Assembly: GCA_035582835.1 (NCBI GenBank)
Contig: JAYKAV010003436.1
Coordinates: 128,644-192,643 of the forward strand
DNA from: Phoebastria nigripes
Taxonomy: Eukaryota > Chordata > Aves > Procellariiformes > Diomedeidae
DNA: 64,000 nt
Reading direction: 5' to 3'
The notes beneath the pieces were generated by a model. That model was given only the letters and a program-made list of their open reading frames with translations, made no database searches and was not told the origin of the DNA. The position numbers were made by a program, and so were the translations under genes. Of the stretch, positions 51,401 through 62,338 are shown one piece after another; position 1 is the stretch's first letter, and each line of letters begins with the position of its first letter.

Positions 51401-54400
51401 TTCAAATCTGAGTAAACTAAATAGCTCTTAGGTTTAATGTTATGTAGCAAAAGGCACTGGTACATTAATAAGCAACTCTGATTCCTGAAATAGGTGTAAA
51501 GAAGTATATAGCACCAAAAATATTCACTGTAAAAGTCAGACAAGCAGGTATTGATCATCCTTAATACTACAGTGAAAGTCAAAGTAATCCGAGAAAGAAA
51601 TCTGCAACACAGATTTTTTTGGCAAAAACACAGAATCAAGTCACACACTTCCTTACCCTGAGAAGAGATCCAATGGGCAATATTTACTTGGTCGCTTCCA
51701 TTTTCCATTCGCTACCTGTTGAAAACCCACACCACTGCTGTTAATCGCTTTCTGGAATAAGTACTCTCCGTTATTTTAATAGTCAGGTGTGTGGCACTAA
51801 CATCCTGTCTTCAGAAGTCCTATGACATTTTAAACGCTTTGAACATACAATTCATGACTACTAGGAGTCTTCCTCGTCATATTTAGCTTAAGTCACTCAA
51901 ATTGCATTCAGAAATGGAAAGCGTGGAGAAAGGTCACATTAAATTACAGTAAGGCACAGTTACACGATTTCAGACACATAACGGACATTAGCCAAATGAA
52001 TTCCGTGTGTGTTACACGCCGTTATAAGTTACGGAATGCCACCATGCATTTGGCAAACTCTACTTGAAAGGAAATTTGACACTGGAGTTTACCCAATCAA
52101 CAGCGTTAATAGTCCTCAAAGACTAATCTTGTATTTCTTTGCTTCCAGCTTCCCACAGAACTTGTTCCATGTCTCACTAAACAGACTCACACCCAGCAAC
52201 TCAGATTTGTATCCACCTACTATCTTTAGTCATAGCAGAGATTTAAGCAACAACACGCGAGTTTCAACAGGAAAGCAAGACTGGAATAGCAAATAAAGCA
52301 CAGTGCAGTCAAAGGAGAGCAGGATGACTCCTAAAACAAAAAAAAGTTACCTTTAGATGCTGATGCATACAGTAACGACACACCTTGTGCTTTATCTCCT
52401 GTGAAACATGGCTGGANAAAGGAATGAAGCCACACTTTGGCTAAAACAAACAAACAAAAAAAGATTATGAATTTAAATATATTTCTTTATAGAAATATAA
52501 GGGCACACAATATGCAAATCTGTCCAGTTAAAGGAAAATAATAATAATAATAATAATAGTCAACATCCAACACTTAAAAGCTCAATGTACGTCACTGTAT
52601 ATTATTCCAAATTATTTTAGAGTCCTCACTTAAGAAATAAGGACACACAAAACTGCTGTGGCCTACAAAAGGCCTAGTAATATCTGGGAATTTCCCAAGT
52701 TCTGAAAGATCAGGAATTGGAAGGGGGAGGGGGATATTTCATCCTATGGGTCACAGTGAAAGCGGTGAGCTCTGCCTTATCCCACTGCTGCATTCCTTGG
52801 AAACTGCTCTGGTCAGTGTGTACTTAAAAAATGCAAACAAAACCCCCAGAAGGATCTTCTCCTATTCAATACCTTAATCTCTATGCAGAGGATTGGCCGG
52901 TGTTCCACAAAACGATAGGTCTGCAGCCTGGTAAGATTAGGAAGGCACACTGCATAACCACTAAGAGTGTCCATATCTTTATCACAGCGAGACTCTGAGG
53001 AAAACAAAAAAACCCAACACAAACAAGAAAATTAGGTGCATGGGTGTTTATTTTACTTTGTAGTTATCCTGTTCACCAGGTGGGGCGGGGGGAACAAACT
53101 CAGACAGGACAGAGTTTTGCAGGCTTTAGCCAATTATGCCCCTGCATAAATTTCCCCTCCCCATTACCAACACCTGTTTTCAGTTTCCTCAAAACCGTCA
53201 CAGGCATGTAGAGTGCCTCAAGAGCTGCTTTTAATGGCTGGTTTCCAGCTCATCCCAAGAAAGGTATCAGTGAGAGGCCTGACCCAGCAAAGGAGTGCGC
53301 TCAGTTGGCTGACAAGAGGTAAAGAGATTACTGTATTCAAAGATGTGATCTCATGTTTGGCTACTAAAACTGCACGAACTACCGTCCCTCAGTCTCGTCA
53401 AGAGGAATCTGAAAACTGGCAGGAATATCATAAACTGTTCAGAAGAAAGTGTAAATCTAAACAGAACCTGCAAGTGGCTTCGCTGAACTCCTTAGTCTGT
53501 ACGTAGTGCTTTTTCAAGGTTTAAAACATTTGCCCAAGGTTTGAGATCAAGATGCGCTGTATTAAAAAACAAAACTGGTAAGAAGCAATCAGCTGAAGAA
53601 CCACTTCTCAATGAGAACTAGTCTCTTCCTAGCCACTCCGGTGTTTACATCAAAATAATGAATAGGTGAAAAGGAACATAGAAGGAACAAAAGTCAGCTT
53701 CCCCCTCCTCACAAGCTCACAACTTAGAACAAGAATTTCCTCTGCTATGACCACCCTTTTAAAAATAGCATTTTGAATATAGTCCAGATTAACAGTCCTG
53801 AGAAGAAACAAAGTAGCAAAACATTTTCAGGCTAAGATTAAAAAGCATTACATAGATAACCATCTTTAAATAACCTCCCTCCCACAAGCATCCTTTGGGG
53901 AAAGGTAATAGGACAGAGAAAGGTCTGCGAGATTTTAATTCAAATTTAGTAACAACATGCACTCCTGGATTTTCAGATATCTGTATTACTAAAGAGACAT
54001 ACAGAATACATGTGTTCAGTTATAGCTTCCATTGCTAAGAAAAATGTCCATTCTGAAAAATATATTGCGATAGGAAAAAAAAAAATCATCTCGGAAACAG
54101 AAGCCTCATTAGGCATCAGCCTACAATTACATGCTGTACTTCACTAGGATGAGCAAGAAGAAACCTTCTTTCTCCAANAAAAAGCTGAGGTTTGTTTTCT
54201 TTTCCTAAACTTAAGCAAAAGTACATCCATGTTCAGCTGAAAGCCACTTGCCAAATCAGACAGACCCAGAAATCTGAAGTGTTAGAGAAGTTCCTTCAGA
54301 AGTTAGACAGGCTTATTGTGAAAGGTAATATTAAAGGAAATTCTTTCCTCGAGGTTTAAAAAAAAATCCTGTTAAAAATGAACAGTGAGATTTGCTGTTG

Positions 54401-57400
54401 TAAAGCAAGAAATACCACTTGGACAGCTCCTCACAACCACATTTCTCCCTCTAAAGAATCCCCCACAAGCTGCGGACACACAAACTAAATTCTATCATTC
54501 ACTTCTACCAGAGTATCATCGATTTTGTAACTTCTGTTAGGCACTATTTACCTTCCTTGCTAGTTCCACAGTGCCAGAAACCGTTTCTCAAAAAGGTGAG
54601 GACAAGTCAGCAATAGAGAGTGTCCTGTGCTCACTATATGTAAATTAATTCTATTTTTTCCTGTCTCAAAGGCATCAAAGTACTGGCTACAGTTACCAAA
54701 GAATTTAATACCACATTTTTCTTCAAGGAATTCTGCTAAAGCAGGAGTTTCTGGCCATTCTCAAGGACATTTGAGAACACAAGATGAACACAGCATGAGG
54801 GACATCTTCTCTTTGCCCATTTTAGAGCTTCCACCTTACTGTACTTTTAGCCATATATGAAGAATGATGCACCCAAGTGTTGCTGACTAAGAAAGACGAC
54901 ACCAAATTCTGTAGCGCTTCACTTCACACAGAATGTGTCAGAGAGTGCCAAACTTTGCAGCACATTCNAAAGGGTTTCACAAGGTCAATGCACCCTTACC
55001 TCACACACGTGCCCTTCAATCCCTAGAAAAGTGTCCTTGCACTTCACCGCTGGATAGGGACGCCAGAGCACCATGTAAGAGTCAGAAGAAATCAGGCACA
55101 GCCCCATATCCCAGAGAAGCTCATTAAACTTTAAAGGCAGCGCAGCCTGTAACACTGCAACCCCTTGCAATGAGACATGCTAGCTATCAGGAAAAGAGAT
55201 GTGAGAAGCTGGAACATTAACTTGCAGACTACTTGAGTGCTATGACTCACAGGACGTGAGATGCTTAGCCCCAAGTGAAATACGAACATTGAAAACAAGA
55301 CAATGTAGTGGGGAGCTTCTGAAACTATCTTCCTTCCAAAGCTCTGCTGCACAGTCCAGAAGAAACTGATGGAATCGAAAAAATTATTTCAGGATGCATC
55401 TTCCACCTCCCTCACTGACCTCTGTAAAGGACTTCACAGCAAGGTAAAAGCTTGCTCAAGAATTAACAAACACAGGCTTACAGAGGATCCCTTTCCCCAA
55501 TTTGATCAAACTAATATCAGATGCAACTTTTAATTCTAGAACACACCCATTTTTTCCACAACAAATTTTCAACTTGTCATTGTTTAAATATTGAAAAAAG
55601 TTTCCTCATATTCTGAGGTACGATGCTTTTTTACTTTATAATAAAGCAAAATGCTTTACAGCTTGAGGAAAGCCCCCTTTTTAATGCTATCCCTGGCACT
55701 TACCTGGCCTCTCTGGCTGAATTTTTAAACAGAGCTGTCTTACGAAGTCTAAAGGCAGTTGAATAATTTCCTATTAAAAAAAAAAAAAAAAAAGGAAAAT
55801 ATATATTTCAACAGAAAAATTAATATCCAGTTTGGGGGTCTTAAAATGGAATACCAAAGTTCAGTGGATGTTAACAACAGTATACTAAACTATACAGTCA
55901 GTAGCTTCTCCCTCTGATTAACCGTCTATATGAAGACCTGTACCTGAAATCACATGCAAATACTTACTCCACTATGAAAACCAAAAACTAATTTAAATGA
56001 ATGCATGAGAAAGAGCATTTTCAGTGAAAGTTTAATGTGCATGAAGAAACCTGCATCATTTTGTCCTTTTCACAAATGAAAAAGTCCCATTTCATCCCGT
56101 CCCATGTCTCACATCCCACCCTTCCAAGGCAGAACTGTGTAACTCAAGTTCCAGGAGAAGGTGTAACTTTTCCACTCAGGTATCTGATGTTCGGTTAACC
56201 AGATCTGGCCACCCTGAAGAACAGAGTGAGTGGCAAGGAAAAAGGTTACCTCTGACTGCACAGAAACCTAGACAATTCACGTGAATTGCCATGAGTGGCA
56301 AGGGGAGAAGTTTGTTTTGCAGTTAGTCTAAAAATCTCTCTCTCACACACCTCTCACCTTACGCAGGGCAAAGAAATGACNACTCTTCTCATTAGTTGCT
56401 TGAAATAGCTCAAACCACAGAGTACAATCCAATCACCTCATCAGCACAGAGCAGGATCTTTGTTCTGATCCAAATGCTTCCTGTGTGTGTACCTTGCTCG
56501 ACAGTATCTGCAAACCCTATTAATTCCTTTTACTGGCATTCAGTGTTCCCCAAAACACTTCAGTGTTTACAGTGCATAAGCCATTTATTTTAAGAATAGA
56601 ACATTTACCCCATGGTGAACATAGTTCTCCCCAAAGAACTGCTTCATGACATGTTTTCCAAAGTCNACGATGTTTTGCAGATGGTGTAGTATTTCCTCTG
56701 AAGTCTGGAAGACAGAAACATGGTCATTTAACTATGAAATAACGATAAACAACACTTAAGAACACATACACATACTAGTCAATGATTTAGCAAAGTAGNT
56801 TAATTGCTCTACAGAGTTTGGTAGGTCAGTGCACATTGAAATTAAACGGACACATGAAATGTCTGCTACATTTGTTTCCCTACTGCTGTCTGAGAGGCTG
56901 GGATAACCAGGAAAACGGTCAGAAGAGATGATTCTTCTTAAGTTTCAGGGGAAAAAGGACAGAGAAAATGAAAAAGGTAGAAGAGGGGGAGATTACTCGA
57001 GATCTACTCTGTCTTTGACTATTCTTAAAACAGCTCAAAGAACTGTAATAGCCAAAAGAGATGCACCACATGCCTTCTTACCAGCAGGTGAAGTGCAGGA
57101 GAGGCTTCGAGTGTTATAAAATACTTCACCTGGAGGTTTGGAAGAGAATGGCCTAAAAGACTGAGCCACATGACAAACCTCTGCATGAACAGGTACAGAA
57201 TTTGCTGAATCCTGCCCCAGACAATGAAAAAATCTTACTATAATGTCATCTTCTGTTAACTTTATGTTCTGTGTCTATAAGGAAACACAAAAGTTCTTCT
57301 ACAAGACAAAAATTTGAAGCTAGATAGAAACGAAGCTAAATGAGTACTGGAAGCAGGACAGCGACATTAACGCAGTCTGACTTTGACAGATTTCTGCTCA

Positions 57401-59092
57401 TTAAAGAGGTAGCAGAGAAGATTTACAACAATATTATCCCGTTCCCAGCACTCCAGCATACTCTGGTTCTCCGCACAGTATTTTGTTGTTATGACAGACA
57501 ATCTCCAAGCTCCTGTGTCCTTTTGTAACACAAAGCTTTTCTGGAAAAACACTACTTTGCCTACCACTGTACACTACAAAGCACTGAACCATAGAGATTT
57601 ACTCTTGGGATTGAGTAACACTGGAGGAAGAGAAAGTGCAACACTCATGTTCAAGTTAGAAAATCTGAGAGGAAAAACAACACAAGCAGGAGAAAAAAAA
57701 AAAACAAACAGAGCAAAGTATAAGAAAATAAAATGCTAGGAGGACAACACTCACATAATGACAAAGTCTAGAGAAAGGAGGAAAGACCACACCCAACACA
57801 AATTAAAAATGTTTATAGGTAAAAGGAGATTGTCACTGACCAAGCAATTTTACTAACTNTGTTTTAGAATACCATCATAATAGGTAGATATTTTTTTTTT
57901 TCTACCCAGAAGGGTTTGTTACCTAACAAACTTACACAAGTTGTGTAGGACTAAGAAAATTAGTTTGTTACTGTAACACAGGTCTGCTAAGACTACATAC
58001 CAAGTTTAATATTCTTCCTCTAGCAGGACTCATTTTCCAGACTGAAGCAGCAATACATAATACTGCAATATGCAATAATGCTTTACAGAAAGAAAAGTCA
58101 CTACAGTAATATACATTACTACACACTTACTTCACTAACATACCGTACTACATACTGTTACTTCAGTACGCTGAGCACTAACCAAAAAATCCAATCCTTT
58201 GCAGCAAGTAGGAAAAACACAGTTTTTCCAAAGCACTTACACAGCATTTCCATCATTCTGTAAAGGCCAGGACAGCACTTACTCTTTAAAATGCTTGGCA
58301 TATTGTATGTGGAGTTGTTTCTCAGAATGGCTCTCCCTAAATCCTTTTAAGAGAGCCAAAATAAGCTTGGAGTCTCTTCACAACAGGCAATCTTCCACTG
58401 CTTGAGTTTAGAACAAAACACACACTATGATGCCTGAATAACTTTCTCAATTGCAGTCATCTGGTCTAAAGTAATGTATTTAAGAAAAAATAATTAATAG
58501 GCAACATGTGCAAGCAGGCCACCCACGTGGGTATGCGAAAGGCTGTTTTACAGCAGCGTTGCTCAATCTGCGCTTCCCAGGAAGGCCAGTGCCCCCATCA
58601 CTAGTGCCGAACACACCAAGTTCCATCAGAGAGGACTGCCGGCAGCCCGAGCCCCTTCACTCTCGACCAGAGGGCAGAGGAGACCACCGCCAGAGAAATC
58701 CCTGCTCCCCACCCCTCTACTCTCACCCTGAGCAGACTGCAAACACACTGCATCCACCCTCCCTTAGGTTTCATTTGCTCCAGGCAGGGGAAGAAGAAGT
58801 TGCTTTGCAGAGGGGAAACCCCCCGGCAATTTAAAATATCACTAGTTACAGTAAATATCTTCCTCACCTGATGAAGCGGGAAACAGCAATTCTGAGCACA
58901 TACTACAGCAAAAACTTCAATTTATATACAGATTTCTGCCCTTTTAATGACAACGTAACCCTTTCTAACTTACACAAATTCTGAATGATGAGAAGGAATG
59001 TTACATCATCTCGTACAGGAACAGAAATCTCAGCTAATTCCCACTTACAGATTATTCTGACCTAGTTTGCTGATGCGCACAGTACCCACAGG

Positions 59093-59130
<38 letters not shown>

Positions 59131-60826
59131 CATATGTATGTATATGTATACACACACATACTGGGAAATAAGCATTTCAGAAGATCAGGACATTCACTAC
59201 TACTACTACAAGGAAAGACTCACCAGTTAAAAAGATCAATAGAACTTTAAAATTACAAATCAAGCTTATGACACCTGCTCACCTCCTTTTAAGAGCAAGT
59301 ATATTTGATATACTCTAAACAAGAAACAAAAACAACTAACAGGCTACTGGAGCATCACTTTTCAACATTAAAAAACACTAAGATGAAAAGCTTTTGAAGG
59401 ACCCGTCATTACTGACAGCTCATTTAGCAAAACACTAAAACTCATCAAATAGGTTCTATACAATAAAAAGACAAAAAATTCATTCATGCAGAAGACTCAT
59501 ATACTAAAATCAGCAACAGGCAATTAAAATCATTCCATGAGTCCTGACACTTGACTTTCTACTCAAGAAATGCAAGCCCCAGAGTTACATTTTTGATTAT
59601 GAGTATTTTCCATTGAAACACTGAATTGTAACAATAACATTACGATTTGCAATAACACCACCTTGTTTAACTACTAGATTATCTAGTCCCAAATTCATAA
59701 CCACACAGTATAAATACAAAGCAGCGTCCAGACTTCTTTACCTTTTCCAAAGGAGTTAAGCAGAAGAGACTGAGACGCATTTGTCCACATCTGAATTTCA
59801 GTATGGATCTTACTAGAAAATATTTTGCTTCAACTGCTTCTTTCAGAGTTGTTTACGTTGGATGAGCTACAACATCATGCACAGATATATAACACTTTAT
59901 ATCTAACTCATCTTGCACTAGTCAGGAATACAGATTACACCTAAAAAACATTTTCTCTTCTACAGCTGTCACGTTGCTACCTCCAAGTTTGTCCCAAAAC
60001 TAATTCTCCAGGACTTGTTTACGGATCTGAAGATAAAATAGTTAGTCTGCCGTTCTGCTCCAAGAAAAACTGATCCTTTGGAAAAAAAAAAAAAAATCAA
60101 TCACCAGAATAATTAAATATATTCAAATTACATAATCTTCTACTTAGAGAGCAAAGCCAAAAGGTATTGTGTATCACAAAGTCCACACAATCACAATACA
60201 AGGCAAATACAGAATGCTGGAGCNGGCCCCAAGCCAGCTCTGCTCAAAATGTAGCACTTCTACATGTAAAAGGGGAGTTTGCTCTTACAGCATGCATTTA
60301 TCAATCCAGAGCGTGAACTTAGAGAGACACTGTTTAAAACACTTTCAGAGGTAGGCTCTGCCACTGTGTGCATCCACAAATAGCCTTTTTGCCGTTACAG
60401 TAGTGAGAAGAGAAGCGTGTCTGTGGCAACTCTGGAAGTTTTGCTAACAGTTTCTACAAAGCAGACTCTTGGTGCTTCATCAGCTACAGCCACAGGAATA
60501 CCTACTGCGATCTAGCCCTATGCTTGGTAGGAGTCTGAGCAATTTTACTAATCTGATTATGCAGGGAAAAAAAAACATTCAAGAACCTGACCAGCGTTCA
60601 AATGCTAACAGAACACCATGNCCAGGAGACTTTTTTCCTTGTGTTTTGCTAGCCCAATCCAAAAAACTAGATGCATGCCAAAGCAGTCCACAGAAGCATT
60701 ATCAACTTCAATGCTGTGGTGGGTAATTGTGAAAAGTCACTTCCTGGCTTCCTTTGCNACTTCGTCATACTTTGTCAATTTTTTAAAAACAATTACTATG
60801 CAACAATCCCTTTGGACTTTAAGAAA

Positions 60827-60858
<32 letters not shown>

Positions 60859-62338
60859 AAAAAAAAAGAAAAGGAAAAGAAAGCTGGTACTCAGTGTTTT
60901 GTTTTCTTAAATAAATGGCAATAAACTGACTTTTTACTTAAACTTGTGGTCTAATTCTCCCCTGCTATATTAAGAATTGAGATAGGCACTGTTTTCCTTT
61001 CTTCCAATCCACTGGGTTCTTCCCTGTTCTCGTAAAAACTCTAAACATTATTATCTTGGACTACTACAGAAGCACAGGGTACATTTTTGAAATCCTGCCA
61101 CTATAAGCAGATCAAAAACTTACTTGAATCACACTTTAGTTTTACCAGACTTTTCAACTAAAATAGTAGCAGAAAGGCCATCAAATAACTCGTACGTACA
61201 CTGTGTTCGTGGGTTTTACCTTCCTCTGCTTTGATCTACTTTAGAAACTTCTCCTCTTTTGTCCCCTGTTAAACTGGACGCATTTTGCATTCATCTTCCT
61301 GATTTACAGCAAAACGCCCTTCCTATATGTTTACTTTACATTCATCCTTGCTTCTTTTTTCCTAAAATTTAAGCACTCCCCCCCAGCTCTCAGTACAGCC
61401 GTAATGCTTTTTATATTTCTTTCTCATCAGAACAGTCTGCCACTGAACCTTACAAAGCCGTGGCTCAGAAGCTGCCGTAACTCAAGGCACTCCCTGTATC
61501 TCTTGGGTAACACACCCTAAAGACCACTCACAAGGTTGAGGAAATGGCAGAATTTGAACCTCCTGCCTCTTGTGCTCTCTTTTTTTTTTTTCCTTGGAGC
61601 ACTGTGTTGTCACTGCACTTTCACCCTCCACCTTTGTTTCTTGATCATTTTTTATCTCTGTTAAAGCAAATCTAAGGTAAATTGCTTCAGTTCCTTCTCA
61701 AGCAGAAAAACCTTCTGCCACAGTCCCAAGAAACTGGTAGACNGCGTCCCACCACGTTCTTTTTGCAACAGACAGCACACTAAAATCACTCACTGACAAA
61801 GGCCATTCTGTGAATATTTCATATTTTTGTCCAAATTCCATGGCTTTTTAGCTACTGAATAGGTAGTCAACGGCAGACCTTTATCATGACACCACTCCTG
61901 TGCTGTTCCTCCTCTGTCCCACCTAGTAACACTCAGCAAAACTTTCATTTCTTCCTCGCACTCACCACACTCTCCTACATTGATATGCAACATTAACACT
62001 TTCTCCGTTGCCACAGCTATCCTTACAGAAAGCCGTACTTTCTACACATGGCAGTCTTATAATCTGTCCCACACAAAGGTCTTGATATCAGCAGTCACAT
62101 AATCTTAGTTACGTAAAACGACCTCAAATTTCCTCCTGTTGCCAAAACTCCTGAAACACAGGCACATTTCAAAACATCCCCTTATTCTTACTCCTATCAG
62201 CCACAGTTCTTTCACGGGTTTCCTGTTTCTCTTCAGACTGGTTATTAGCTTACCTGGGGGCTTTTATCAACAGTACATGTTGACCCTTACCTTATTCTGG
62301 TTTGGAGGGGACTTCAAAAACCGCAGCACCACACAGCG
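45180..62338 (-). CDS. IPPK: IPPK, coding exons 2-13 (inositol-pentakisphosphate 2-kinase)
   Basis: IPPK phosphorylates Ins(1,3,4,5,6)P5 at the 2-position using ATP to make InsP6 (phytate), in cytosol and nucleus. Twelve exons with GT/AG borders join without a frame break into 1389 nt (462 residues plus stop). With the 27-residue first exon of human IPPK this gives about 489 residues, against 491 in human. Blocks seen in order are RCVVLRFLK, QNIVDFGKxVM, LDTLSGYAVCLPNLTRLQTY, the family EXKPK motif (EIKPK, about residues 136-140), SGLPRGCLLYKTL with LDIEGLYPLY, AKDCSIMI, and SVLDLDLKPYESIPHQYKLDG. The acidic residues in the last two blocks are, by family knowledge, catalytic or metal-binding. 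The start exon and promoter lie beyond 64000, or were missed in 62339-64000. Nothing suggests a pseudogene. Confidence 0.96.
46442..46515 (-). CDS. IPPK: IPPK exon 12
   Basis: 74 nt between the acceptor TATAGGTGCAG and the donor GTGAGAG. It encodes QYRIAMTAKDCSIMIALSPC and ends two bases into a codon. AKDCSIMI is a conserved catalytic-lobe block of the family. Confidence 0.95.
47014..47116 (-). CDS. IPPK: IPPK exon 11
   Basis: 103 nt between the acceptor TTATTTAG and the donor GTACTT. It encodes STLQIDGPYNEAFYEKLLDL followed by STEDDGTVAFALTK, matching human IPPK closely. Confidence 0.95.
47324..47352 (+). repeat. Poly-T tract (poly-A on the IPPK sense strand)
   Basis: Twenty-nine bases, all T except one C, inside an IPPK intron. 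No retrotransposed body is recognisable beside it. Confidence 0.85.
48589..48739 (-). CDS. IPPK: IPPK exon 10
   Basis: 151 nt between the acceptor TTCTTCTAG and the donor GTAAGACT. It encodes SGLPRGCLLYKTLQAQMLDM, then LDIEGLYPLYSRVEQYLEEF and PEER. The phase is consistent with exons 9 and 11. Confidence 0.96.
48740..51153 (-). other. IPPK: IPPK introns 9 and 8
   Basis: Introns 48740-49883 and 50164-51153. The first has a poly-A and CACCA-rich patch near 48.99-49.03 kb. Nothing else was recognised. Confidence 0.8.
49884..50163 (-). CDS. IPPK: IPPK exon 9, includes the variable linker
   Basis: 280 nt between the acceptor CATTTGCAG and the donor GTAAGAAA. The first two thirds (NGELIYGCKD, then HLKPFFFPSNGLVSGPHCTR) are well conserved with human. 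The last third, starting near STDACRAGDMK, is clearly diverged and corresponds to the poorly conserved Gly/Pro-containing linker of human IPPK. Confidence 0.95.
51154..51226 (-). CDS. IPPK: IPPK exon 8
   Basis: 73 nt between the acceptor TTCCCTAG and the donor GTAAAC. It completes a split Gly codon and encodes NKQRMHFALKSLLQEAQNNL, then KIFK, essentially identical to human. Confidence 0.95.
51657..51715 (-). CDS. IPPK: IPPK exon 7
   Basis: 59 nt between the acceptor TTTCAACAG and the donor GTAAGG. It encodes VANGKWKRPSKYCPLDLFS and ends two bases into a Gly codon. Confidence 0.93.
52351..52440 (-). CDS. IPPK: IPPK exon 6, second half of the EXKPK motif
   Basis: 90 nt between an acceptor ending TTTTAG and the donor GTAACT. 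It begins PKCGFIP and ends KHKVCRYCMHQHLK. The N at 52417 is the third base of a TTN codon; human has Phe there. Confidence 0.95.
52536..52558 (+). repeat. (AAT)n microsatellite
   Basis: About seven AAT units in an IPPK intron. Confidence 0.9.
52873..52994 (-). CDS. IPPK: IPPK exon 5, first half of the EXKPK motif
   Basis: 122 nt between the acceptor TTTTCCTCAG and the donor GTATTG. It encodes SRCDKDMDTLSGYAVCLPNL, TRLQTYRFVEHRPILC and the ending IEIK. The intron splits the family motif exactly between Lys and Pro. Confidence 0.96.
52995..56608 (-). other. IPPK: IPPK introns 4 and 3
   Basis: Introns 52995-55703 and 55771-56608. AT-rich, with only short unrecognised frames. A poly-A run directly above 55770 forms the poly-T of the exon 4 acceptor on the minus strand. 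Confidence 0.8.
55704..55770 (-). CDS. IPPK: IPPK exon 4
   Basis: 67 nt between an acceptor with a long poly-T tract ending AATAG and the donor GTAAGT. It encodes EIIQLPLDFVRQLCLKIQPE, then RP, and ends one base into a codon. It corresponds to human EVVQLPLEFVKQLCLKIQ. Confidence 0.94.
56609..56704 (-). CDS. IPPK: IPPK exon 3
   Basis: 96 nt between the acceptor GTCTTCCAG and the donor GTAAATG. It encodes TSEEILHHLQNIVDFGKHVM, then KQFFGENYVHHG. The N at 56666 is the third base of a GTN (Val) codon and is silent. Confidence 0.95.
59094..59126 (+). repeat. Poly-T (33 nt) followed by a TATG/CA repeat
   Basis: T33 followed by AAGA and a TATGTATG...CACACACA tract to about 59160. This could be the poly-A tail of a minus-strand retrotransposed copy, but no body is recognisable. 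Confidence 0.9.
60821..60883 (+). repeat. A-rich purine tract (A6-7 G)n
   Basis: About 63 bases of A interrupted by single G bases at intervals of roughly seven. It produces overlapping Lys-rich open frames that are artefacts. Confidence 0.9.
62291..62338 (-). CDS. IPPK: IPPK exon 2, N-lobe strand
   Basis: 48 nt, phase 0 at both ends, between the acceptor TCTTTCTTTAG and the donor GTAAGG. It encodes RCVVLRFLKSPPNQNK, matching human RCVVLRFLKFPPNRKK. It is short and easy to miss by ORF scanning, but splice sites and similarity agree. Confidence 0.93.

Larger units (their letters stand above)
51227..52872 (-). other. IPPK: IPPK introns 7, 6 and 5
   Basis: Introns 51227-51656, 51716-52350 and 52441-52872. 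The last contains an (AAT)n repeat at 52536-52558. No other feature was seen. Confidence 0.8.
56705..62290 (-). other. IPPK: IPPK intron 2, largest complete intron
   Basis: Intron of 5586 bp with a GC-rich patch at about 58.5-58.83 kb, a T33 tract and an AAAG-type purine tract. No second gene or alternative exon was recognised. The 108-codon plus-strand frame at 58508-58834 is Pro- and Arg-rich and coincides with the GC-rich patch, so it is probably a composition effect. Confidence 0.75.

Noticed and set aside
60618..60914. Lys-rich open frames on the plus strand
   Set aside because: They are produced by the A-rich (A6-7 G) tract and have no further protein features.
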